Made by a program: the position numbers and the translations under genes | Source of the DNA: Xestospongia bergquistia | Taxonomy: Eukaryota; Porifera; Demospongiae; Haplosclerida; Petrosiidae | Assembly (NCBI GenBank): GCA_963965975.1 | Contig: OZ014411.1 | Coordinates: 26,956,249 to 27,020,248, forward strand | Direction of reading: 5' to 3' | DNA length: 64,000 nt | The notes under the pieces: generated by a model | The model's database searches: none | Told to the model about the DNA's origin: nothing | The model's input: only the letters and a program-made list of their open reading frames with translations | Shown here: positions 22,901 to 33,432 of the stretch, one piece after another | Layout of the letters: each line of letters starts with the position of its first letter | How positions within the stretch are numbered: the first letter of the stretch is position 1

Positions 22901-25175
22901 ACATTTGGATTTCTACCTGTGGACTATTCCCTCCTACCAGCCCTTTATTCAGGATACTTTCCTAATTCTTCCAAGTAAATAGAATTATTATTATATAATA
23001 ATAGACTATAGACAAAGGGTCCTATTGTATGACAAACTTGTTGAAATACATGTACAAAGGTCTAAGGAATGATTCATGATTTATTTATATCAGGTGTTTG
23101 GTCCTCTGACTGCACAAGCTTATCAACACACACGTAGCAGAATAAATACCTTCTATTTACTTAAGACTCATGTTAATGTAACTTAATGTATTCTAATTAC
23201 TTGATAATTCTACTATTAAAGTGTTTATTATAATTTTTAATTTATAGCAACAAAATGCTATTAACTTAACATATCTAATTTATTTACTAGATATGTACCA
23301 AGGAACAGTATGGGAGCTAAAGTTGTACGTAGTCCACGTAATGCTAAGGGCAAATCACGTAGTTTTTATCCAGTCACTTTTAGTCCTCAATTGGTTTTTC
23401 CTGCTAGTCCAGTCCATGGTCCTTATATGTCACAATACATTGAGTCACCTAAACGTCCTCAGCTATCTGAGGTGAGTAGAAATGATGTCATAAAAATTGG
23501 TTGTGCTTAATATTTAGGAATAGGCCTGAAAAAGGAGGTTACCACAACTGAACTATTATATTATAATTTTGAGACAAATTGCATTCCATAGATTTATATT
23601 ATTGAGGTTGTACTTATAGCAACACAATCCTTGCATCTCCCTTAATTTTTAAAAAGTAGTTTTATTTAAAATGTCTTTTATAAATATACAAATTTTAATT
23701 CATGGCTTGTAACTTGTCACATGAAAAGTTAGATAATTGTAGTCCTTAATGATTTATAGATTAATACCTTAGATCACTTTATGGACTCAAACCATTGTTA
23801 TTTTATTTACAGTATTAATTGTTCTTCTGTTATTATAGGAAGCTATTTATGATGTCATTCAAGGTGTGGAGATGTCACCAGCACAACCACATCAAGCCCC
23901 ACCCCCTCCACACACCACACCCCCAACTACTATACCAATTAAACCAGCCAAAACAACAGTACAGGTACACCCACCTAATTAACAAATACAGTAGATGTAG
24001 TTCAGTACTTTATTATACTATATATGTGTGTGTGTGTGTATCTAGTATATGAAAGATATTGGATAATGGATGATTATTTAATAGATTTTAGAGGAGGTCT
24101 GTTCAAAGAATGGGTGGAGTCAACCGTTATATCACTTGTATGCTGCATCACCATCTCCTGAAGGACAACTATTCCAATATAAAGTGAGCATGTTATACAT
24201 AATCTTATTACACATTCACAAAGACAATTTATGCGAGCAAATGTATTTGACTTCTTTATTTCTCCATTCTACTAAATAACACATACTTACTCCTTGTGTA
24301 GTTTAGTAAACATTGTCAAAACTAATATAGCCTTCAAAATAATATCAATTATAATTATTATCATTGTAATTTTCTAGGTTTTTGTTCCAGCATTAGGTAC
24401 AACATATATACCTTCAAAATTTAGTCGTTCTGCTGAAGAAGCTCAATGTTCAGCTGCTGAATATGCTCTAATACAATTAGGCTATCCACTGGAAGGTAAC
24501 TATCATACATACTACAAATCATATACAATATTAGAGTTCTAGAAAATGTATTTATTGTTAATTACTCAAGTATAGTAACTTGATATGTATTTAACTTAAA
24601 TATGTAAGAGCTTACTGTTGCTCTTGTTACCATAGCAGCAGGATATAGTCCAGCTCGTGGTCTACCAAACACAACTCCAATAACTCCAGCTGATACACTC
24701 ACATCATTAGCTACTTATCCTTCAGCTCATCATAGTTTTATAGCAGCAGCTGCTGCTGCTGTACAAAACACGTCAAAACATCCTACTGGACCAGCTCCAC
24801 CTACTTGGTCTCCTGATACTGGCCTTTTTACTGGTAAGTGAACATTGAAAGAAACAACAACATATTGTGACACTATATGGTCTTAAATGTTTTTATGCTA
24901 GATAACACTTGTATTAATTACAGTCGATATATCTATTATATTTATATTAAGATTCAGTATTTGTACAAAGTAAAAAATATAATTGATAGTCGATGAAACA
25001 ACTTAGAACTGCCTCTTAGAAAAGAATGTGTTTTTTTCATTTTTAAATTTCATTAAATTAACAAATTTTGGCTGATTTACATTCTCTCTCTCTCTCTCCA
25101 ATATTTTCAGGATATGATGGTGGGTTTCCTCCACCTCCATTCTCTCATACTGACTTGTATCATCGTAACTTTTAG
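19979..25175 (+). CDS. Three-RRM plus dsRBD RNA-binding protein, A1CF/RBM46/RBM47 type
   Basis: Eleven exons: 19979-20464, 20691-20860, 21003-21150, 21945-22113, 22794-22974, 23291-23471, 23839-23964, 24085-24183, 24378-24495, 24636-24833 and 25111-25175. They are in phase throughout and give 646 residues. RRM1 has RNP2 EVFVGKIP (96-103) and RNP1 RGYAFVVY (135-142). RRM2 follows the family linker ([20 protein letters not shown]), and RRM3 starts [11 protein letters not shown]-terminal double-stranded-RNA-binding domain (about 488-559) reads [18 protein letters not shown] and further, as in A1CF, RBM46 and RBM47. The tail is Ala/Pro-rich. These proteins act in mRNA editing, stability or germline RNA control in the nucleus and cytoplasm. 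The exon 10 acceptor is a CAGCAG pair allowing one-residue alternative splicing. The ATG at 19979 is chosen as the first in frame. Confidence 0.92.
21343..21410. repeat. 68-bp dispersed repeat, copy 2 (intronic)
   Basis: GTGCTAGGAAGACTTATTG through TACAGAACTTGTAACT, the partner of the copy at 10651-10718 with about four differences. It lies in intron 3 of the RRM gene. Confidence 0.85.
21820..21945 (+). repeat. Long CT-rich polypyrimidine tract before exon 4
   Basis: About 120 nt of CTCT/CCTTCTCTCTTT repeats run up to the GTAG acceptor of exon 4 of the RRM gene. This is far longer than normal tracts and could bind PTB-like splicing factors. Confidence 0.7.
22417..22764 (+). repeat. 87-bp x4 tandem array in intron 4
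   Basis: Four units start AAGCAGAGTTACAAGATG at 22417, 22504, 22591 and 22678, with period exactly 87 bp. The only consistent difference is TATATATGC in units 1 and 3 against TATACATGC in units 2 and 4, so a two-unit block was duplicated. Because 87 is divisible by three the array keeps one open frame, which is not evidence of coding. Confidence 0.95.
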
Positions 25176-25988
25176 CAGATATAACTGGAGCCTTTCCTCA
25201 ATTAATAGCTCACACTTTACGACATTTTCTTTTACTATGTCTGTCACTGACAGTCTAGTTCTTAAATGGCACAATTTTTCACTCCATAAAGGACAACCCA
25301 TTTACAAAATATAACTGACTTATAAATGGTGCGTCCTAGCTTAGATACATATGCAGAGTTTTACCTGGCTAGAATTATTATTATTATTATTATTATAAAA
25401 ATGCCTTTGTGCAGATGTTTTGGACTATACAGGTATTATATTATGTAATAAATTTCTTCTCTTCTTTGTTTGTTGTTACATAATGTGTTATGTATTATAT
25501 TATGTTATATATAATGTGCGTGCACATGTCTTGATTGAAAATAAATTATCTATGTTGTTAATTAATTTACATCAAATTACAGGAGTAATTAGAAATAAGT
25601 GATAGCAAATAATGAGGACATTTTGTTGTTTACAAAACATTCCTTCAAATTTTACATCTTTACTATATAAGGGGAATTGCAGATATATAGATATATATAC
25701 ATACATATCTACAATATATAATATATTATATATATATATATATGCATTATATATTGTATGTATTATATATTGTGTATATATATATATATATATATATACA
25801 CAATATATGAATATTGTATATATAATATATATAATTCATTATATACATGTGTGAGCACAATAATAGAAAAAGTGTAGGCCCAATCTTTAAATGCAGGTTT
25901 CTTCAGTACATTTATTACTTTGTGATTGTTTATCATAAATAACAATATTACCAAAAAACGTTGTGTATATATAATAAAATAATAAATA
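25176..25988. other. Convergent intergenic spacer with TA microsatellites
   Basis: Spacer between the convergent RRM and Kelch genes. Bases 25680-25850 are TA/ATAC-rich and partly palindromic, centred on the (TA)n run at about 25777-25799. A short (ATT)n run lies near 25378-25396. No gene was recognised. Confidence 0.7.
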
Positions 25989-27263
25989 TTAATAACCAGG
26001 AGTGTAATCAAATAAATTTAAAAACTCATAACTTCCAAGATACATCATTCTCTCTTCAATGTGATGCTGTATATGTTTAGGTAAATAGTTCAACAATGAC
26101 GCTACATCATCAACTGTACACATGTATTTAATACATAATTCATATAATGAAGGCATACCCAACTTTAAGATAACAATGTCATCATGATTTGGACATCTCC
26201 AATTCCTTTCATTCTTTTTAAAGCCACCACTCACAATAATGGCAGCTTCATATGGACTGGAATGATACACACAACTGCTGTGCCATTTACGACCTTCTAT
26301 TCCATTCAGAAGATGAACTTCTTTCCATTTCATTGTATCAGTATATAATATCCAAGTATCAGTGATTTGGTCAGACTCTACATCTTGCCCCCAAATAATA
26401 AGAACTTGTTGTCGGCTCAATGCTGGATGGATCTCATATAAATTTTCCTTGTTTTCATTGTCCTGCAAATATGAGAGTGGTTTAACATATTGTGGGTCAA
26501 CTAAGCATACTGCAGTTTGTAGAGAGCGTTTCTGAGGCCATGGTTCCTCTGGAGATGACTGAACTATAGCACCAGACCAATGCCATTGATCTAAGTTTAA
26601 TATATATAGCTCATTTACACGAGATGCGTGCTGTCTGCCTGCAAACAAGATGACTCTTGACTGGTCAATTCTTGTAAATGATGCTGCAGCACAAGGAGGT
26701 GGTTGAGTACCTGATATACGAGGTGTAATCCATTTTGACTCACCAATGTCAAAAAGATGCATCTCATTTGTCCACATAGCACTAAACTCTTTACTCAAAT
26801 GATAATTTGCCGTCTTCTGAAGTGGTATGCCATTAGCTTGCTGACCAAATCCTCCAAAGATCAATAACGATCCTTTTCCTTCATTAAGTTCAATCATACC
26901 ACAAAGATACTTTTCCATAGGACCTTCTCTATCATTAGCGGCGATGAGTTTCCTCCAAATAAAAGTTTTTAAGTCTAATTCAAACAAATCCCGGTAGTAT
27001 GATTCTGAATCTAGCGCTCCAAATCCTCCAAAGAGGTAAAGTTTGTTTCTGATCCCTACTATTGATGCACCAGTGATTGCTAAGGGTAGATCAGCTGAGG
27101 AACTTTCATTGGGCGTGGTCAATTGAGATGTCCAGCTTCCAGTTGTGAAATCAAAAATTTCTATTTCGTTCATTGGTATGTTTCTTCTGATGGCGGTATC
27201 TCCCCTCCATCGATAAAGATAGTGTCCATGAACACAAACACTCGATCCAACTCTTCTTGCCAT
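25989..27263 (-). CDS. Kelch-repeat protein
   Basis: Single-exon frame of 424 residues from ATG 27261-27263. Kelch-type blades are visible by the GG-hydrophobic turns and spaced aromatic residues: LYLFGGFG (about residue 76), LLIFGGFG (about 138), VILFAGRQ, VLIIWGQD and AIIVSGGF, each followed by an F/Y..D and a W about 20-25 residues later. About six blades would form a beta-propeller. The C-terminal 70 residues (SLYELCIKYMCTVDDVASLL and further) look helical and may be a BC-box or SOCS-like element, but this is uncertain. There is no BTB domain. It is probably an intracellular scaffold or substrate receptor. Confidence 0.85.
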   Translation of the reverse strand: MARRVGSSVCVHGHYLYRWRGDTAIRRNIPMNEIEIFDFTTGSWTSQLTTPNESSSADLPLAITGASIVGIRNKLYLFGGFGALDSESYYRDLFELDLKTFIWRKLIAANDREGPMEKYLCGMIELNEGKGSLLIFGGFGQQANGIPLQKTANYHLSKEFSAMWTNEMHLFDIGESKWITPRISGTQPPPCAAASFTRIDQSRVILFAGRQHASRVNELYILNLDQWHWSGAIVQSSPEEPWPQKRSLQTAVCLVDPQYVKPLSYLQDNENKENLYEIHPALSRQQVLIIWGQDVESDQITDTWILYTDTMKWKEVHLLNGIEGRKWHSSCVYHSSPYEAAIIVSGGFKKNERNWRCPNHDDIVILKLGMPSLYELCIKYMCTVDDVASLLNYLPKHIQHHIEERMMYLGSYEFLNLFDYTPGY

Positions 27264-28295
27264 TACTGTCCTTGTTTAGAGAGGAAGTTATGTGTAATAA
27301 AAATTTAATAATAAATAGCAATTAACTATTATTTATTATTAACCCTCAGACTGCATTGCTTGCTTGCTTAGCTTTGCATATATCATGATGCTAGCTCTAA
27401 GAATGTACCAGTAGTTAGGATGGTATTCTCTTACTTATATGAGAAAACTGAGGATATTTTGGAAGGTTTAACAGCTTCACAGTGAAGAAATAAACAAACT
27501 TGTAAAGAATATTGAATGAGAAACTAAAAGAGAATGCTAGTAATAAGAGAGAAACAAAAGTTGTGATCACAAAGCAGCAGCTAACTTGACAAGAAAGACC
27601 ATGCGCTAAAGTCCAATGATACAGTCTATATATGTATGTACTGCTCAAATTATCTCCTTTGTTTACTGTTAATTACCGACCATAACCACCCGATTATGTC
27701 AACATTAGACCAGGTAGCTTATAGCTATGAATTAAAGACATAACAATTAGAATATTTATCTGGATGGCATTTTGTGCTCCAGAATGTTTAGTGGCTGGCT
27801 ATGATGAAAATAAACATGTGACTAATTGACTTCATGCTATCCCTTTCTCAAAAACTAATGTATCCTTTCCACTACATATGCATCCTCAGAATGGATGTTG
27901 AAGAGTAATTAACTTTGAAAACAGAATTAATTAAAATTCATAATCCATACATACTATATAGTATAATACTGAATTCTACAACTAAGTATGCAATTCCTAG
28001 CTGAATACACTGTACACTGTATATGTATAATATAAGTTATATTTAGTATGGACTTTAAGAGTATACACGTAAAAAGATCATGACAACAACTATGCATGTA
28101 ATTAACACTCCACTTTTCTCATTAAAATCAGCCCAACCTTTCTTCTATATCCTCAGTAGTAGATAAACCCATGCTATAGGCCTATGAGTGACAAAGTCGT
28201 CTTTTACTATAGCAATTAAAGAAAGTTGTACAACAAATCAAACTGCAACTAACTTTAACAAAAGATTTGAGATTTAGAGTTAAGATACAACAAAT
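27264..28295. other. Intergenic, no gene recognised
   Basis: About 1 kb of AT-rich spacer between divergent genes, with no exon-like frames. It may carry promoters for both, but no clear TATA pair was identified. Confidence 0.55.
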
Positions 28296-29862
28296 ATGCA
28301 AGCACTTTTGCTACTTGTCTTGATTGGAACAGTTGTTGGTAGTTCTGTTTATTATTTTACTAACAATGAAACTACCTCCTTTTCAGTCTGGAGAAATAAT
28401 AATAAAAATGACTCATATGAAGGAATTACTATTGAAGATGTCTTATTTCATTTGAATGAACCAAAATCTATTTTCTCTGTTAACAACATGACCACACTTC
28501 CAACCCATCACAGCAAAAGTATAAGTCAAAATATATATATTTTATATTAGTTTTTAATTTTGTATGCAGAACGAAAGAAGCCATCAACATACTCTAGTGA
28601 CTCTGCTCTACCAGCATGTAAGATAATACAACAAGTATTAATCTTATGTTTGCAATCTCAGGTCAAAGACAGAGGACAAGACCACCTATACGTGAGTATA
28701 ATTAATATAACTGTTCAATTGCCTTGATAATCATTTATTTTATGTAGGTTTTGAGGTGACTGCTAAACTTAAGCAAAAATATAAAATTGAATATTCTGTT
28801 AAAAATATTCATACTAAAGAGATATGTATTTTGATACTAAACACGATGTTTGATGATGATTTTTGGCCAACTGGAGTTGAAGTGTGGAAAGGAGATGATA
28901 TAGAGGCCTATGCCTCTGTGGTAATATCTTTACAGACAGAAAATATAAGTCCAAGTAGCTACAAACGAATAAAGAGTGGAGTTACAATGACAGTGACAAG
29001 AGATCTGACTGATTTTTTCCGTTTTCAAGCAAATCAAATGGATTACAGTTTTCGAATAGAAAGTACGTTTTTCTATAATTTTTATTCAGGAGGATGCTTG
29101 GAGACAAAAGTGAAGAACCTTGAAAAATATCGTTTTGTTAGTGACTTCTACATAGTGAATTCTCTCAAACCAGAGGAGATTCCAATTGATAAACCATACA
29201 CAACTTTGGAAAATTGGATAGAAAATAATGATGCTATAGCTTCTCTAGAAGAAACAGAACAGAACACTGGCTATTATAAAAAGAATGCTCTTTTAAATGA
29301 AGAAAACATTAATTTGATTACAGAAGTACACAAAGCAGCTTGCTTCATCTACCCAGTAGCTCATAGTGCCATTAAATCAGTTGTAAGAGGAGGACAAAGA
29401 AGTGAAGACAAAACTTATGAAACATGGTTTGGTAAATTCGATCAAGAAAATAAAGCAAAAACTCAACAATTTATTAAGGAGTGTGCCTTTTATGTTAAGT
29501 TACAAATTATATATGCAGTTGCCAGTGAAGATTATTGTCAGATTAAAGGACCTGAGACAATGTATGCCTTTGTTCGCACAGAGATGCTTGGAAAGGCACA
29601 ACGCCTATTACATTTATGTTGGAGTTTCTTTAAACTCTCTAAAAAAGATGCTATAATTACAGTGCTCCATGAATTGTCACATGATTTTGTAGCTTCTTCA
29701 GATGAGCAGGATAACTTCCCAGGAAATAATCTCATTGAAAAAGCTCAGAATTTGGCAATCAACAGACCTGACCTAGCTGCAACTTCTGCTGAAAATATTG
29801 CACAGTTTTCATATGAAATTTGTACCAACAAACCTTCATGTAATAGGCAATTACAATCATGA
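28296..29862 (+). CDS. Secreted M35/aspzincin-like metalloprotease
   Basis: Four exons (28296-28518, 28570-28617, 28662-28691 and 28748-29862), all phase 1, give 471 residues. Residues 1-16 are a signal peptide (MQALLLLVLIGTVVGS). A Lys/Arg-rich linker follows (KKRKKPSTY and RQRTRPPI around 75-100), a likely processing site. A beta-rich N-terminal region (about 101-230) resembles the pro-domain of deuterolysin-type enzymes. The catalytic half has the family landmark Y.TWFG (W327-G329), the zinc motif HELSH (408-412), and a later SSDEQDNFPG (417-426) where the aspzincin Asp ligand would lie. AENIAQFSYE then fits the family's N-A-x-x-Y-A-x-F-A-x-E pattern. M35 enzymes are best known from fungi and bacteria. 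The exact Asp ligand is uncertain because GTxDxxYG is not conserved. Confidence 0.72.
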
Positions 29863-30828
29863 AGATCTACATCAACATTAGAAATAACGCAGGGTACACC
29901 TTTCTACAATGTATAGATATAACTTTTTAAATAATAATTTGGGCATAAAGCATAAAAAGATATGCAATTATAACATATACTAATCTAATGAACACTAGCT
30001 CTACTGACATTACAACATATGGTAATCTAATGAACATTCAATTGACATTACTTGCTACATAATAAAGATACTAATTTAACTATCACTAAAGTAAATGCTA
30101 TTACATTTTATTAGTTTCTGAAATTTAACTATATCAGCTTTTATTATTTCAAGAATAGGATTACTTTTTACAAAGCAGGCGAGAACATTGACTTATCATT
30201 AAAAACATAACCACTACTTGCTAATTAACATATATAATACAATGTAATAATAACCACTAACCACTACTTGTTAATTAACATATAATATAATACAATGTAA
30301 TATACTTATATTTGTTTAGTACATGTATGTCCATATACTACCAGTTCATTAGCTCCTTAAAAAGGATCTAGCAGCATATAATTGTGTTATTAATAGACTT
30401 ACGCTTTTTGCTATATGTATTGATGACATCCTGTTTACTTATATAGACGTTAAGACATAAGTAAGATCATTTAAAAGAAAAAAATGTAATAAAGAGTCTT
30501 ATTAGAATTAAGTAACAATGCCCTTCTCTTTAATTTTCGTCCTTTCACTCCAAATTACTATGTTAATAATTACTGAGAATACAATACATTAAATCAGCTA
30601 ATACATACAATATAGCTCATTGTATCTTCTATTGAATGTATATATCACAAAAGTTATTATATGGCTTAATTAATATGATGTATTATATGAAGCTCGTATT
30701 TGCTTATTTATAAAAGGACACATTGGGATCTGTCTTTACTAGCAATTGAAAAAAAAAGTTATATGTGCTGTTGTCGTTCTTATTTATTAAAAATGAGACT
30801 AACATCATAACATCATTATAACATAGCT
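29863..30828. other. Convergent intergenic spacer
   Basis: No gene recognised. Bases 30200-30305 hold a near-duplicate pair starting AACCACTACTTG and ending ATACAATGTAATA. It lies between the M35-like gene and the ubiquitin-like/armadillo-like gene. Confidence 0.55.
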
Positions 30829-33376
30829 TCATCTATAATTATAATAGGAAGCATATATTTTAGCAAACAGTTCAGGTGGAGACATTTGAATTACTAGTCT
30901 AAGTCCACAATAGTGCTTAGCAACAGTAGCTTTAGCAATATTTAATAATGAAGGTACTTGTAACTGAATATCTGGAGCATTCTGAATCATTTTTACAAAG
31001 GCCTGAGATCTTGTAAAGACTTGTCCAGTGGTATGCCATGGCAGACAAGTAACATAGTCCAATAATTGTTCATGCTTCAATACATCGCGATGGTTGGCTC
31101 GACCCAACATGTTATGAAGAGCTATCACAGACAATTCAGTGCTTTGTTTGTGTAGTTTGTCTAATAATGACTCTGTGTGATTTATGTTGGGATGATAAAG
31201 TAGTCGTAAGAAAGGAAGAAAGCTATACCAAATATACTCGTTTTCAGTTTCTGCTTGGCAAAGTTTGACAGGATCAGCTTTTTGAAGAAATGTATTGAAT
31301 TGTTTTGCTATAGTTGGGAGAAGACGAACTGACAGCAGAGAAGGCGAAATTAAAATTAATTGGGCCAGAAAAAGAAGGACACCATATCTGAAAGAAATTA
31401 AGATTATTTAAGAATAGCATGAATGCCTTTGTCTTCAGACAATTGCAATATGTATAATACTAAATGATATATTATTGCATAGCCAGGACCTATCTCAAGG
31501 AGATGAGAGGGTCTGGTGGATTGCTATTGACAGTCCCATTCAGTTCTCGCATACAACTGTACAACTGACACACACTGTATATATATTACAGTGAGAATCA
31601 ATAAAATGTTTCAGTAATAAATGAGTTTGTTATTTATTTTAGTCTAATTGACTCACTCAATAAGCATGCTGTCTCTATCTTCATCTTCATCTGGAGTCCA
31701 ATTTCTAGGTGCTCTATGACATTGCAATAAACCTTCAATATACTCATCTTTGGCAAGATAAATATGAGTTTCATCCATATTGGCAAGGTTCATAAATGTT
31801 ACCACAGCACATGTGGCAGCATGACCCCTGAAAGTAGGACAAAGTGCAACTTCAACCATTTGTGAGAGAGCTTCACTGTTAGTAGCTAAGAGAAGTCTAC
31901 ATTCGTCCAATTCACTTAAACTAAAGGAAATTAAAATTTAAATGAACCAAAACATATATATTGATTAGAGGAAAACTTATACATGTTGTTAAAAAATGTC
32001 TTACACATGGCTTAAATTGAAGACATGATCAGATGTTACTTCAACTTAAACAGTAAGTTCAGTTGAAATAGTATCCATCTCTTACTTATGTTTTAAACTA
32101 TAGGACAATAGACTACAATGATTACTTTTTGGCTTCTAGCTGCCTCTATACATATTGAGTTAGATTATGGGTTTGATTGTGGTAACTTAGAAATGAGTTT
32201 ACATCATACTGATGAAACAAGGAGTGCATGAGCATTGTTAACAAAATGAGGAAAACTTCATATTAAGCTTTCTTGCCTAGCTGTTAGTAAAAATGCAGTC
32301 TGTCTTGGATAAATGCAATTATTTTAGTGTCAAATCTATAAGCCAAAGATACTTACATTATTGAACAAACATTATCACCAAATACAATGTGTATTTATCA
32401 ATGCTATTTAAATATTTACAATAGCAATCATGTTTTTATGCACATGAAACAACTGAAGATTATGCTTTTTCATTGTTAGCTATGAAAATAATCATAGTTT
32501 AGATCTCAGTAAAACAAAGTATAATTTTAAATATTATTTTGTTTACTTGCAAATACAGCCAAGAGATGAAGAAACAACATCAGTTAAAAGCCATAAAGAT
32601 CTATGCACTAAATGAGGTGGTATTTGATGATGTGACGTGGAATCATCACAGAACAATGTGTATCGTTGAACAGGTTTCCGCACTAACGATTTGAGGGTCA
32701 TATCAAGTACACCATGGTTGAACATATGTCTGCGTAATGGAAATGTCTCACCAAAGTTCCATAACACTTCTAAAATACGAACTTCACAGAATTTCAATTC
32801 TAAAGATGTTTTGTCCCAACTGTAGTGTAGTATTTTAGCATATAATTCACATAACTTATCAAGTCCTCCTAAATCCTTAAACAATAACTTATTAAGGTAT
32901 TTATTAGGGGACTGCCAAGGATGAAACAATTGAAACGATAAGTCCTCTAAATGAGCATCTTGTAATTCAGTGTCAAGGTAATCAATTTGAATGTTATTTT
33001 CAATTAAGGGAAGCCCTTTTTCCATGATTTCATTGAGAAGATTACCTAACCATTGAACAGAGTCAATTACATCTCTACAATCACATTCACCATAATACGT
33101 CACTGTCAAATGATCATCACTTGTAATACCATGATCATATAAACGTGTTTCATTGTTCAATATCACTCCCTGCCATTGTATTGATTGAACACATACTGGT
33201 ATATTAAACAAGGATTGGATTTTCTGCTTAAGATCAGACACTGTACAATATAGTGACGGTATTTTCACTTTTTCCTGTCTATTTTGGCCTCTTGCTGTTG
33301 TTGTGGTACATCTTAGCGTGACATACAGGTCGCTAGTAGTATCTCGAGACTCTCTATCTCTCCATTCAACCGACAT
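30829..33376 (-). CDS. Ubiquitin-like domain plus armadillo-like helical repeat protein
   Basis: Three exons on the minus strand (32547-33376, 31657-31920 and 30829-31387), phase 2 at both junctions, give 550 residues. The start ATG is 33374-33376 (MSVEWRDRES). Upstream in-frame codons have no ATG. Residues about 15-95 form a ubiquitin-like fold: a first strand LYVTLRCTTT, then TVSDLKQKIQSLFNIP, IQWQGVILNNE, and LYDHGITSDDHLTVTY. The C-terminal Gly-Gly is missing, so it is not a conjugatable ubiquitin. The rest is alpha-helical with leucine-rich repeats of armadillo/HEAT type. It could be a ubiquitin-pathway scaffold, but the family is not recognised. It shares a very short divergent promoter with the sulfotransferase gene. 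Confidence 0.72.
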
Positions 33377-33432
33377 TCTAGAGAACACACCCTCCAATAT
33401 TGTAGGAGGGGCTTGTCTTTTGCACGAGTGCT
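33377..33432. promoter_or_regulatory. 56-bp divergent promoter region
   Basis: Only 56 bp separate the two start codons. It contains an inverted repeat, CCCTCC (33390-33395) and GGAGGG (33405-33410), around AATATTGTA. Transcription starts must overlap or lie within the opposite gene. Confidence 0.55.

Noticed and set aside
25612-26011. Tyr/Ile-rich frames over the TA microsatellite
   Set aside because: Products of TA/ATAC repeats.
27415-27648. 77-codon minus-strand frame upstream of the Kelch gene
   Set aside because: Hydrophobic but without supported start, partner exon or family.
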